Below, piece by piece: positions 7,764-15,569 of a stretch of 64,000 nucleotides of DNA. This DNA is from Niabella agricola (lineage in GTDB: Bacteria > Bacteroidota > Bacteroidia > Chitinophagales > Chitinophagaceae): positions 3,286,001-3,350,000 of the forward strand of contig NZ_JAJHIZ010000003.1 in the NCBI RefSeq assembly GCF_021538615.1. Reading direction: 5' to 3'. Each line of letters begins with the position of its first letter. Position 1 is the first letter of the stretch. The notes beneath the pieces were generated by a model. That model saw nothing but the letters and a program-made list of their open reading frames with translations. It searched no databases and was not told the DNA's origin. The position numbers and the translations under genes are program-made.

Positions 7764-9050
7764 ATGAAAAAATGGACGCACCCCCTTTATACCGGGCTAA
7801 TAGCTTTTGCAGGTTTGGCACTGTTGCTGACTGCATGTAAAAAGAACCCCGTAACAGAACAAGAAGAAAGTAAAGTAATCGTAGTACCTGCGGTACAGCC
7901 CAAAGGTACCAGCACCGGTGCTGCCGTAACCAAAACCATTGGCCCGGCGGGCGGCAGCTTGCAATCGGCCAATGGAGAGCTGACCATTACCATTCCCCAG
8001 GGAGCCTTGAGTGCCGAAACCCTGATCGGTATGGAGCCGGTGACGAATACAAACCTGGCCGGTATTGGCGGTGCTTACCGCTTAACACCACACGGGCAGC
8101 AATTTGCAAAACCGGTTACACTTACCTGCTCCTGGGCAGCGCACGCCGATTCAGCGGGGCTTTTACAAACCCTGGGCATGGCCTTCCAGGAAGATAATGG
8201 TATTTGGAAATTTGTGGGTGCCAGCAGCTCAAACCTGGCTCAGAAAACGGTAAGTTTTAATACCATGCATTTCAGCGACTGGTCGATGATGAACCGCATA
8301 TCTTTAGCGCCGTACTATGCAGAACTGGAGATGGGACAAAAACAAACCATCAAGGCACTGGTGTTTACAGATATCATAACAGACGACCTGCTGGCGCCGC
8401 TTTCCAACGATCCCAACGGGCCTTATTATGATCGGGGTTACCCGGTTGGCAACCCGGTGCCGCTACCATCTAAGTTTATTAAAAGCTGGGAGCTGAACGG
8501 CCCGGGTAAAATAACCAATGCCTCCTCCGGCACCATAGAATACCAGGCGCCGCAATCGGTAAACGGAACGGCAACGGCTACGGTTACCCTGGAGCTGAAT
8601 GCACCGGTTACCGGCAAGTTTATGTTGCTATCTACACTAAAGATCAGCAGCGATGAATGGATTGAGCTCAGCATTGGCGGCGGTGCGGTTACCCGCTTTC
8701 CGGGTATGGCGATAAAAGCCGGCAATTCATATATGCTCTCCAACGAAGAAGACGAAGGCGGAGGATATTTTTTATTGACCTGGCCCGGTGGCGTAGGCAG
8801 TTATACCTGGGACCTGGAAGCTCAGGGCACACATTTCCATTTTCAGACGCCGCAAACCACTTATATGAGCCGGTATATTGATGATAAAAACAGTCCCCTG
8901 AAACCCAGTGGCGGAAACGTAACCATTACCAAGCTAGCCAACGGCAGGGTAGAGGGGAGTTTTACGGTAACCAATGCGGGTTATGGCCCCACGCTGATGC
9001 AAAAGACCAGTGCCCAGGGCCGGTTTAAAACAAAAGTATTTATTCCTTAA
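7764..9050 (+). CDS. Lipoprotein with an N-terminal ZU5-like domain
   Basis: A 428-residue protein beginning MKKWTHP, with a lipobox LLLTAC (Cys25). Residues about 50-85 read GPAGGSLQSANGELTITIPQ followed by GALS, the typical start of a ZU5 domain (G-G-x-[LV] ... L-x-[IV]-P-x-G-A[LV]). The remaining 300 residues are beta-rich with no catalytic motif I can name. The ATG at 7764 follows a good CAGGAG ribosome site, whereas the longer frame from 7734 has none. It is probably a surface or periplasmic structural or binding protein. A strong hairpin terminator follows. Confidence 0.7.
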   Translation: MKKWTHPLYTGLIAFAGLALLLTACKKNPVTEQEESKVIVVPAVQPKGTSTGAAVTKTIGPAGGSLQSANGELTITIPQGALSAETLIGMEPVTNTNLAGIGGAYRLTPHGQQFAKPVTLTCSWAAHADSAGLLQTLGMAFQEDNGIWKFVGASSSNLAQKTVSFNTMHFSDWSMMNRISLAPYYAELEMGQKQTIKALVFTDIITDDLLAPLSNDPNGPYYDRGYPVGNPVPLPSKFIKSWELNGPGKITNASSGTIEYQAPQSVNGTATATVTLELNAPVTGKFMLLSTLKISSDEWIELSIGGGAVTRFPGMAIKAGNSYMLSNEEDEGGGYFLLTWPGGVGSYTWDLEAQGTHFHFQTPQTTYMSRYIDDKNSPLKPSGGNVTITKLANGRVEGSFTVTNAGYGPTLMQKTSAQGRFKTKVFIP

Positions 9051-9082
9051 TGATAACAGAACCTTGCTAATTGCTTATTACG

Positions 9083-9108
9083 GCCGCCCTAAGGGGCGGC
9101 TTTTTTTT
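9083..9108 (+). terminator. Strong Rho-independent terminator
   Basis: GCCGCCC (9083-9089), loop TAAG, GGGCGGC (9094-9100), then eight Ts. It ends the ZU5 lipoprotein transcript. Confidence 0.9.
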
Positions 9109-9307
9109 ATATGCTTTTACGCAGGAAAAGCAAGATGCCATCATCCGCTTGTTACGGTTGCCCCCAATCATTGATTGGCTGTAAAATTTGTAGTGCCCCT
9201 GTAAATTTTGTGTTACCAAACGGATGTTTGTAACAGAGCCGGGTTTCCGGCTTGTTTGTTGATGTGGCTTAGGGAATCGTCTTAACCACAAAATTAAAAC
9301 TACAAAA

Positions 9308-10384
9308 ATGAAAACTAAAACGCTGGGGGTCTTCCTCCTGGGCTTGCTGCTGACAGCATGCAAACAAAACGTAAAAGATACCGAACTAACAGCGGCCAGG
9401 GCGGCCAACCGCCAGTCGACGCTTTCGGCACTGGCATCGGTTTACCAAAACCCGGTTATACCCAATTCGCAGGATCCTAAAGACCCGCAGGTATTTAAGG
9501 CTGCAGACGGCAAGTTTTACCTCGTGCACCCGGATGACAATAAATACAAGATCTATTCTTCTCCCGACCTGGTAAACTGGAACCTGAGAACCATATCGGG
9601 CTTTAGCAAGGCCACCGGCTCCTTCTGGTCGGCCGGCAGTTTTAAATACGGGAGCACCTACAACCTGTACTATACCTATGTACAGGGCGCCAATAACAAA
9701 CGGATCGGCGTAGCCACGTCCACTACGCCGGAAGGTCCGTATACAGATGCCAATGCCAACCTGGTGGTAAAAACGGATGCCTCCGGCGGCTATATTCCGG
9801 TCATCGATCCATCGGTGTTTAAGGACCCTGCAAATGGCAAGGTATACCTGTACTATGCGCGGAACGTAGGCACAGGTACCCTGCCGGACCTGCGTTGTGT
9901 GGAGCTTACAGCCGATGGGTTAAACACGGTGGCGGGTACGGATAAGCAGGTGCTTACGATTACGCAGGATTGGGAAAAGATCAATATAGAGCACCCGCTG
10001 GTATACTATGCGCCCAATGCACAAGCCAGTCACCGCTACTATATGTTGTACAACGGTGCGGGTGGCGCGTTGCCCCGTTATGCCATCGGCTATGCCTATG
10101 CGGCTTCCCCCACGGGGCCGTTTACCAAGGCCGTGGCGGGTACCAGTACGGGCAATAACCCCCTGGTGGCACAGGACCCGGCCAAAGGCATCTATGGCCC
10201 GGGGGCGCCTAATACCGTGGTGGATAATGCCGGTGAGCGCTGGCTCATCTACCGTATTAAAACCACCAATACCGAGGCCTGGAACGACCGTGCCATTTGT
10301 ATTGATGTGCTGTTCCGCAACAGTGCAGACCAGTTGATCTGTACCCCTACCAAGGGTACCAATCAAACGGCACCTACTTTTTAA
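9308..10384 (+). CDS. Glycoside hydrolase family 43-like lipoprotein
   Basis: A 358-residue protein with a lipobox LLLTAC (Cys18), so it is expected at the outer membrane or in the periplasm. It has the five-bladed beta-propeller pattern of GH43: KDPQVFKAADGKFYLV (Asp59, candidate general base), SPDLVNW, IDPSVFKDPANGKVYLYY (Asp167, candidate pKa modulator) and INIEHPLVYY (Glu228, candidate general acid), followed by PNTVVDNAGERWLIY. The three acidic residues are spaced as in arabinan- or xylan-active members. The exact substrate cannot be read from sequence. It is not linked to the SusC/SusD locus at 46 kb. Confidence 0.85.
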   Translation: MKTKTLGVFLLGLLLTACKQNVKDTELTAARAANRQSTLSALASVYQNPVIPNSQDPKDPQVFKAADGKFYLVHPDDNKYKIYSSPDLVNWNLRTISGFSKATGSFWSAGSFKYGSTYNLYYTYVQGANNKRIGVATSTTPEGPYTDANANLVVKTDASGGYIPVIDPSVFKDPANGKVYLYYARNVGTGTLPDLRCVELTADGLNTVAGTDKQVLTITQDWEKINIEHPLVYYAPNAQASHRYYMLYNGAGGALPRYAIGYAYAASPTGPFTKAVAGTSTGNNPLVAQDPAKGIYGPGAPNTVVDNAGERWLIYRIKTTNTEAWNDRAICIDVLFRNSADQLICTPTKGTNQTAPTF

Positions 10385-10398
10385 GCAATATGTAAAAG

Positions 10399-10765
10399 GC
10401 AGGAAGCTGTTTCAAAAGTCCGAAACCGTTATTTCGGTCCCGCCCTTGCAGGACGAAGCGGTCCCGATAGCTGCTATCGGGAGGAGCAATCTCATTACCT
10501 GGAAATTAGATACAGGAGATTTCCCAGCTTCACTATGTTACGCTGTTAATGACCAGTATTTTTATGATGTTGAAATCAACACTATATAGCTTCGTCATTT
10601 CGACCGGATACCGCGATAGCGGATGTGGAGAAATTTCTGTGAAAGTAGAGAATCTTTGGTTTCGCTGTGCTTCACCTCGGGTGACGGGAAAAAGTTGGCC
10701 ATTTCAAAGAACTTCATTCCCTTTATTTGGGCCTCAAAGTAACAGATTTTGAAACAGCTTCTTGC
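10399..10765. mobile_element. MITE-like composite element with 19-bp terminal inverted repeats
   Basis: The ends at 10399-10417 (GCAGGAAGCTGTTTCAAAA) and 10747-10765 are reverse complements with one mismatch. The 367-bp interior encodes nothing convincing, contains a CCCGATAG/CTATCGGG hairpin at 10463-10481, and carries a full copy of the dispersed palindromic repeat at 10593-10686. The structure resembles a non-autonomous element into which the repeat family has inserted, or a nested composite. No target-site duplication could be confirmed. Confidence 0.5.
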
Positions 10766-10840
10766 TTTTATAAAGCTTATGCTAACTATTTCAGGCATAT
10801 TGTTTGTGCCCGTTACAGGGATCCTAAAAAAACATTCAAT

Positions 10841-11167
10841 ATGAAAACATACGAACATCCTTTGGCGGAACTGCTCAATCGTTGTGCGGCAACCTGCGAT
10901 TATTGTGCAGCGGCCTGTTTGAAGGAAGAAGAGGTAGCCCACCTGGCCACCTGTATCCGCACAGATATGGCCTGTGCTTCGGTTTGCCGGACCACGGCTC
11001 AATTGCTGGAACTGGGTATTGGTGAGCAGAATGCCTTATTGCTTTGTGCAGAAGTGTGTAAACTTTGTGCGGATGAATGCAGCCGGCATGAACATGATCA
11101 TTGCCGGGCCTGTGCGGAAATCTGCAACGAATGTGCCGTTGAATGCGGTCAATCTGCTGTAGCTTAA
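10841..11167 (+). CDS. Csp-family four-helix bundle copper-storage protein
   Basis: A 108-residue protein with 16 cysteines (15, 19, 22, 26, 38, 45, 49, 69, 73, 76, 80, 88, 91, 95, 98, 102) at helical spacing (CxxxC and CxxC), the hallmark of DUF326/Csp proteins whose four-helix bundle is lined by Cys thiolates binding Cu(I). There is no signal peptide, so it is a cytosolic Csp3-like form rather than an exported Csp1. The start is the ATG at 10841; the longer frame upstream runs into the MITE-like element. It is probably monocistronic and serves copper buffering or detoxification. Confidence 0.88.
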   Translation: MKTYEHPLAELLNRCAATCDYCAAACLKEEEVAHLATCIRTDMACASVCRTTAQLLELGIGEQNALLLCAEVCKLCADECSRHEHDHCRACAEICNECAVECGQSAVA

Positions 11168-11219
11168 ATCTTGTTGAAAACCTTCCCCAATCTGTGTATC
11201 TTTCTGCCCAAAAACAGCT

Positions 11220-11918
11220 ATGAAAGGGTGGACAAGAGTTATCGTTATGATCATTATGATGACCATGCTATACAGTTGCACCGAACCCACCGGTGGCGGT
11301 TATCCGCTTACCGCGCCCGAACAGGCGATATGCGATAGCCTGCACCTGGATCCGGCAATCATACAGGACCTGCGGCGGCACAGCCAGGCGCCCATAGAAG
11401 CCTTTCATTATTCCCTGGGTAAAATGTACTCGGGCGATACGGTCAAGGAGATGGATCCCATTCGTCTGCCGGGGATCATTTTTAATGAAACGGAAGACAA
11501 TGCCTACGAACTGATCTATAAATTAAAAGACAGCCTGCGCCACAAAGGGTATACGATTTTTAAGGTGGAACTGACCGGCGACACCGGCAACTGGCAGTAC
11601 AGCGTAGGCATTGTTAAAGAAACTGATCCGTACCGCATCCTGAAGCAGATGGAAACAAACGGTATCAACTATGATATTACCAACGACAGCTTGTTAACGA
11701 TTGTCAAAGGCCTGGATCAGAAATACCAGCTGGAGTTGATTGGCGCCTCTGGCGATTACTGCGAGTTTATCATTCACCGCCCGCCGGCCGACTGGAACCA
11801 GCTGGCAAAGGAAGTTTATGCTATTTGTCCGGACACCGTGGAACAGGGCGTAGGTTCTCTGGAAGCACTGGCCCGGGAGCTGAAGCAGAACCGGCGTTTG
11901 TACTTCTGGTGGGACTAA
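11220..11918 (+). CDS. DUF4253 domain lipoprotein
   Basis: A 232-residue protein with a hydrophobic N-terminus and lipobox-like MLYSC (Cys20). The C-terminal half matches DUF4253: a DSLRHKGYTIFKVE block, ILKQMETNGINYDIT, and the closing CPDTVEQGVGSLEAL ... LYFWWD motif characteristic of the family. The function is unknown. The DUF is usually cytosolic, so the lipoprotein signal is a variation found in Bacteroidota. A TATCTTTC sequence about 20 bp upstream resembles a -7 box. The stop is followed immediately by the dispersed repeat array. Confidence 0.8.
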   Translation: MKGWTRVIVMIIMMTMLYSCTEPTGGGYPLTAPEQAICDSLHLDPAIIQDLRRHSQAPIEAFHYSLGKMYSGDTVKEMDPIRLPGIIFNETEDNAYELIYKLKDSLRHKGYTIFKVELTGDTGNWQYSVGIVKETDPYRILKQMETNGINYDITNDSLLTIVKGLDQKYQLELIGASGDYCEFIIHRPPADWNQLAKEVYAICPDTVEQGVGSLEALARELKQNRRLYFWWD

Positions 11919-11967
11919 GATTGGGGCTTCGCCATTCGTCATCCCGGCCAAGCCGGCGTTCCGCGCT

Positions 11968-12434
11968 CGTCATCCCGACCAAGTCCGCAGGACGCGCGGA
12001 GGGATTTGCTTCCATTGCCGAAGAGATGCCTCCACTGCGGTCAGCATGACGAAACAAGGGGCATACGCATTATAGTCAGATCACAGTCGCAGTGACAACA
12101 CCTTCTTCCGTCATCCCGACCAAGTCCGCAGGACGCGCGGAGGGATCTGCTTCCATTACAGAGGAGATGCCTCCACTGCATCGGCATGACGAAACAAGGG
12201 GCATACGCATTATAGTCAGATCACAGTCGCAGTGACAACACCTTCTTCCGTCATCCCGACCAAGTCCGCAGGACGCATGGAGGGGTCTGCTTCCATTGCA
12301 GCAGAGATGCCTCCGCTGCATCGGCATGACGGAACAAAGGGAATACGCGTTACAGTGGAATCCTGGTTGCAAAGCCAACACACACTTTCGTCACCTCGAC
12401 CAAGTCCGCGCTAGCGGACGCATGGAGAGGTCTC
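11968..12434. repeat. Tandem array of palindromic repeats, left part
   Basis: Units start at 11968, 12109, 12249 and 12389, a period of 140-141 bp; a degenerate partial unit starts at 11937. Each unit is a roughly 90-bp imperfect palindrome (left arm CGTCATCCCGACCAAGTCC, right arm ending CGGCATGACG) plus a roughly 50-bp spacer, mostly of the class GGGGCATACGCATTATAGTC. The fourth unit has only its left arm (12389-12434, ending GGAGAGGTCTC), after which the GIY-YIG gene begins. Confidence 0.85.
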
Positions 12435-12449
12435 TTAATAAATAAATAT

Positions 12450-12457
12450 TATCTTTA
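12450..12457 (+). promoter_or_regulatory. Candidate -7 promoter box of the GIY-YIG gene
   Basis: TATCTTTA fits the Bacteroidota -7 consensus TAnnTTTG except for the last base, and lies 20 bp upstream of the ATG at 12478. It is inside the gene-bearing unit, so the gene appears to carry its own promoter. Confidence 0.4.
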
Positions 12458-12477
12458 GGGATAATAAGTGATAACCT

Positions 12478-12795
12478 ATGAAAAAAGGCGGCTTTGTTTA
12501 TATGATGACAAACCAGCACAAGACTGTTTTATATATCGGCGTAACCTCGAATCTTAAAGCAAGAGTATGGGAGCATGCGCATCATGCGGTGCCTGGTAGT
12601 TTTACGGATCGATACAAGGTTACTTTTTTGATCTATTATGAGTGGTTCGATACGATTGACAGCGCCATAGAACGGGAAAAGCAATTAAAATGTTGGTCAA
12701 GGAAAAAGAAGGAGTTTCTGATCCGGCTTAAAAATCCTGAGTGGCGGTTCCTGAATGAGGATGTTTATGATGAAATGTATAGCCTTTTGTATTAA
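12478..12795 (+). CDS. Single-domain GIY-YIG nuclease embedded in the palindromic repeat
   Basis: A 105-residue protein of the small GIY-YIG family. It has FVYMMT (GIY strand), VLYIGVTSNLKARVWEH (YIG strand and the conserved catalytic Arg followed by EH), and AIEREKQLKCWSR with the catalytic Glu on the downstream helix. There is no DNA-binding domain beyond the nuclease core. The gene lies 43 bp after a left half-arm (12389-12434) and 19 bp before a right half-arm (12815-12861) of the dispersed palindrome. It therefore occupies the position that the short central loop has in the other copies. Whether the protein acts on the repeats is inference. Confidence 0.9.
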   Translation: MKKGGFVYMMTNQHKTVLYIGVTSNLKARVWEHAHHAVPGSFTDRYKVTFLIYYEWFDTIDSAIEREKQLKCWSRKKKEFLIRLKNPEWRFLNEDVYDEMYSLLY

Positions 12796-12814
12796 GCGTT
12801 ACCAGGCTGTTATT

Positions 12815-13436
12815 GAGATTTCTCTGTTCGCTTCACGTTGTTACGCTCAGTCGAAATGACGAAAATAGAGACATGTACGATAGTTAAATTATAGTCGTAA
12901 CGGAAACACGCGCTTCCGTCATCCTGACCAAGTCCGCGTAGCGGATGTGCAAAGGGGTCTGCTTCCATTGCAGCAGAGATGCCTCCGCTGCGGTCGGCAT
13001 GACGAAACAAGGGGCATACGCATTATAGCCAGATCACAGTCGCAATGACAACACCTTCTTCCGTTATCCCGACCAAGTCCGCAGGACGCGCGGAGGGATC
13101 TGCTTCCATGCAAAGGAGATGCCTCAACTGCGGTCGGCATGACGAAACATGGGGGCATACGCATTATAGCCAGATCACAGTCGCAATGACAATACCTTCT
13201 TTCGTCATCTCGACTAAGTCCGCTGTGACGGACGCGCGGAGGGATCTGAATCCATGCAAAGGAGATGCCTCCGCTACGGTCGGCATGACGAAACATGGGG
13301 CATACGCATTATAGCCAGATCACAGTCGCAATGACAACACCTTCTTCCGTCATCCCGACCAAATCCGCGTTAGCGGATGCGCGGAGGGATCTGCTTCCAT
13401 TGCCGAAGAGATGCCTCCGCTGCGGTCGGCATGACG
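12815..13436. repeat. Tandem array of palindromic repeats, right part
   Basis: A right half-arm at 12815-12861 (GAGATTTCTC ... CAGTCGAAATGACG) directly follows the GIY-YIG gene. Full units then start at 12917, 13062, 13203 and 13348 (periods 145, 141, 145 bp), with spacers of the CATACGCATTATAGCCAGAT class. The last unit ends at 13436 and the sequence to 13568 is unique, with no gene. Confidence 0.85.
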
Positions 13437-13568
13437 AAAGAAAAGAAGCACCATTCATCTTTCCGGTAAAAGAACATTTAAAACGCTTTAACGCAGTTTT
13501 GGTACACTCCGTGCGAATAAATTTCAGCGGACCTGCCCGCCGCGCCATATTTGTATGAAACAAAAGGT

Positions 13569-13913
13569 ATGTTACCACAATGGCTTTGCAGGAGCATTCA
13601 TAATAACAGTCGCCGGAAGATCTATGAGCAGTTGCAATGGCAACGCTTCCTGCTGCGCACCGGTGTGCCTGCTACCATACGGGTGCTGGACCTGGTGGAG
13701 GAAACGGACCGTTTACCGGATTATATACAGCTGCGCCTGTGGGTGTTGCTCCGGCGAAAAGGTATGCTGACCTACCAGCATATGCAAACCCTGGTACGGA
13801 AAGAACAAATACCGGGTATCGGAGACCTGCTCCGGATCCGCTATTGTCCGGATGATCCTTCACGTATTCTTATCCTCAGCACCCTCCAACCAACGAAGGG
13901 CACTGTTTCATAA
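13569..13913 (+). CDS. Hypothetical protein, about 114 residues
   Basis: A small basic, helical protein starting MLPQWLCRSIH at the ATG at 13569; the longer frame from a TTG at 13551 is less likely. It is rich in Leu and Arg (KIYEQLQWQRFLL, YIQLRLWVLLRRK), with no signal peptide or membrane helix and no recognised family. Arginine-rich helices could suggest nucleic-acid or protein binding, but nothing specific is visible. It is followed 58 bp later by an acetyltransferase gene in the same direction, possibly cotranscribed. Confidence 0.55.
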   Translation: MLPQWLCRSIHNNSRRKIYEQLQWQRFLLRTGVPATIRVLDLVEETDRLPDYIQLRLWVLLRRKGMLTYQHMQTLVRKEQIPGIGDLLRIRYCPDDPSRILILSTLQPTKGTVS

Positions 13914-13971
13914 AAACCGTTGTTGCACATCATTGTTTTTTTAACGAGTATTGCAGTTTAAGAAAACAAGT

Positions 13972-14508
13972 ATGGAACCGGCACAACATCAGGATATGGA
14001 ACTACGAAAGGCAACGGCCGCGGATGCCGCTGGCATCTGGCAGCTATTGCAGCAGGCGATTGAAAAAAGAAAGCAGGAGGGCAGCGCCCAGTGGCAGGAT
14101 GGTTATCCCAATCCGGAAATAGTGGCGAAGGACATTGAAAAAGGATATGGATATGTATGTACAGATACCGCCGGCGCCATTGTGGGTTATACCGCGTTGA
14201 TCTTTGACGGCGAGCCGGCCTATGAAGCGCTGGAAGGCGAGTGGCTTACAGCGCGGCCCTATGGTGTAATTCACCGCCTGGCCACTGCCACCGGCCAAAA
14301 CGCCATAAAAGGGCTGGGTACCCGGATCATGCAGGCGGTGGAGCGCATTTGCCGGCAACAAGGCATCTTCAGTATTAAAGCCGACACCAACTTTGATAAT
14401 ACCGGCATGCTGCGCGTATTTGAAAAGCTGGGATATACCTATTGCGGGGAAGTGTATTTCCGGGGCGCTGCCCGGAAAGCCTTTGAAAAACGGCTGGACG
14501 CAGCGTAG
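13972..14508 (+). CDS. GNAT-family N-acetyltransferase
   Basis: A 178-residue protein with the GNAT layout: N-terminal MELRKATAADAAGIWQLL, the strand GYVCTDTAGAIVGYTALI, the core strand GVIHRLATAT, the acetyl-CoA-binding region after it (KGLGTRIMQAVERICRQQG), and the C-terminal NTGMLRVFEKLGYTYCG. The usual Q/RxxGxG/A loop is represented by KGLGTR. Start sites at 13972 or 13996 are both possible; I chose the first because the upstream AAGT precedes ATG and both are in frame. The substrate is unknown. Confidence 0.85.
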   Translation: MEPAQHQDMELRKATAADAAGIWQLLQQAIEKRKQEGSAQWQDGYPNPEIVAKDIEKGYGYVCTDTAGAIVGYTALIFDGEPAYEALEGEWLTARPYGVIHRLATATGQNAIKGLGTRIMQAVERICRQQGIFSIKADTNFDNTGMLRVFEKLGYTYCGEVYFRGAARKAFEKRLDAA

Positions 14509-14589
14509 ACGACCATTTACATGCTTCAATTGATCCGATCAGTAACGGCCGGCCCTTTGGGGTTTTGGTAAATGGAATGCTGTTCACTA

Positions 14590-15015
14590 TTAATACTGGT
14601 ACAACAGCGGTTGATTCCATCCATTCAGGTTAAACGCAACTTTGCTGGTGCCGGTTACCCGGAGCGGCCGGATGTTTACCGCGATCTTTCTTGAAAATGC
14701 AGCGGCGCATAATTCGTTATTGATAAGACGTAGTTTCAGGTACCGCTGTACCGGGTGGGATTCTGCAACACGATCTGCATCAACAATGCTGGTTTCCCAG
14801 CTGCCGCCGCTGCAACCGCTGGCGCCAAACGTAACAAAAAGAGAATCACCTGCAATCGTTGCATTCGAGATGTGATAATTATTGGTAACAGTAGCCTGGT
14901 ATTGCTGTTCACTTATAACCAGCTCCTTTTGTACGCTGTCGCCAACAGGAACGGAGGTCTTCCGGTTGCAGCCCACAAACACAAGGGGAAGTAACAGCAG
15001 CATGATCGGTTTCAT
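14590..15015 (-). CDS. Small lipoprotein of unknown function
   Basis: A 141-residue protein with a lipoprotein signal (LLLPLVFVGC, Cys16) starting at the ATG 15015-15013; the longer frame to 15099 has no such signal. The mature part is beta-rich, with GASGCSGGSWE and LRVTGTSKVAFNLNGWN. The pattern of a secreted Gly/Cys-containing beta domain is common in Bacteroidota but has no assigned function that I know. It is convergent with the acetyltransferase gene (81 bp between stops). Confidence 0.65.
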   Translation of the reverse strand: MKPIMLLLLPLVFVGCNRKTSVPVGDSVQKELVISEQQYQATVTNNYHISNATIAGDSLFVTFGASGCSGGSWETSIVDADRVAESHPVQRYLKLRLINNELCAAAFSRKIAVNIRPLRVTGTSKVAFNLNGWNQPLLYQY

Positions 15016-15569
15016 ATGGATTGTTTTAAGGTAGAACGTAGAGGGATTGCTTTTCGCAACAGGGCGTTTTGCTCTGATGCTATATAATTCCGGCTGCATT
15101 GGTCCGGTTCAACCTGCCGGGCTTTTTTTTATGCTATCTTCTGAATGCTGACGCATTGAAATGTGCTTTATTAAAGGAAAACTGTGTTTCAGTGGCTATT
15201 ACAGGCCCGTTAAGTTTTTCCCGATCCCGAAACTTCTTTTCCTGATTTCGGAAATAAATGTCTGCCGCAGGGCCCAACTTTGCTTCTTTGTTAAAGGATA
15301 AATGTATTGCAAACCAGGAACACCGGTCCGGGGAATGAACAAGCATCTTCGGAACCCTTCTCAATGATAAGCAATCAAGCGGCCGCACGGATCTTTATCG
15401 GTGCGGTCTTTTTATTGCCCGCTGGGTAGGCTACCGTTATAAATTGAATTGTTTTTTGCGCATACTGGCTTATATTTATGAAAGGATAATTTTATATGTC
15501 GTCGAAACGCTCTTCGACACTTTAAGTCTCGAAGAACAATGCAATACAAAACGACTAAAACATACAAGT
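15016..15569. other. Intergenic region upstream of the encapsulin operon
   Basis: There is no convincing gene here. A minus-strand frame at 15134-15388 lacks coding character. The region holds a hairpin with T-run on the plus strand: CCGCAC (15383-15388) pairs with GTGCGG (15401-15406), followed by TCTTTTT. The last 150 bp should contain the encapsulin promoter, but I see no clean TAnnTTTG box there. Confidence 0.5.

Noticed and set aside
12478..12795. GIY-YIG gene as part of a group I intron or phage homing cassette
   Set aside because: There is no intron core, no split host gene and no phage gene nearby; its flanks are the palindromic arms instead.
11937..13436. Possible CRISPR array
   Set aside because: The repeat unit is about 90 bp and palindromic, and the intervening sequences are themselves conserved between units rather than unique. 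There are no cas genes nearby.
15134..15388. Minus-strand ORF of 84 codons upstream of the encapsulin operon
   Set aside because: No domain, no signal, composition unlike coding sequence, and it overlaps a hairpin terminator at its 5' end.
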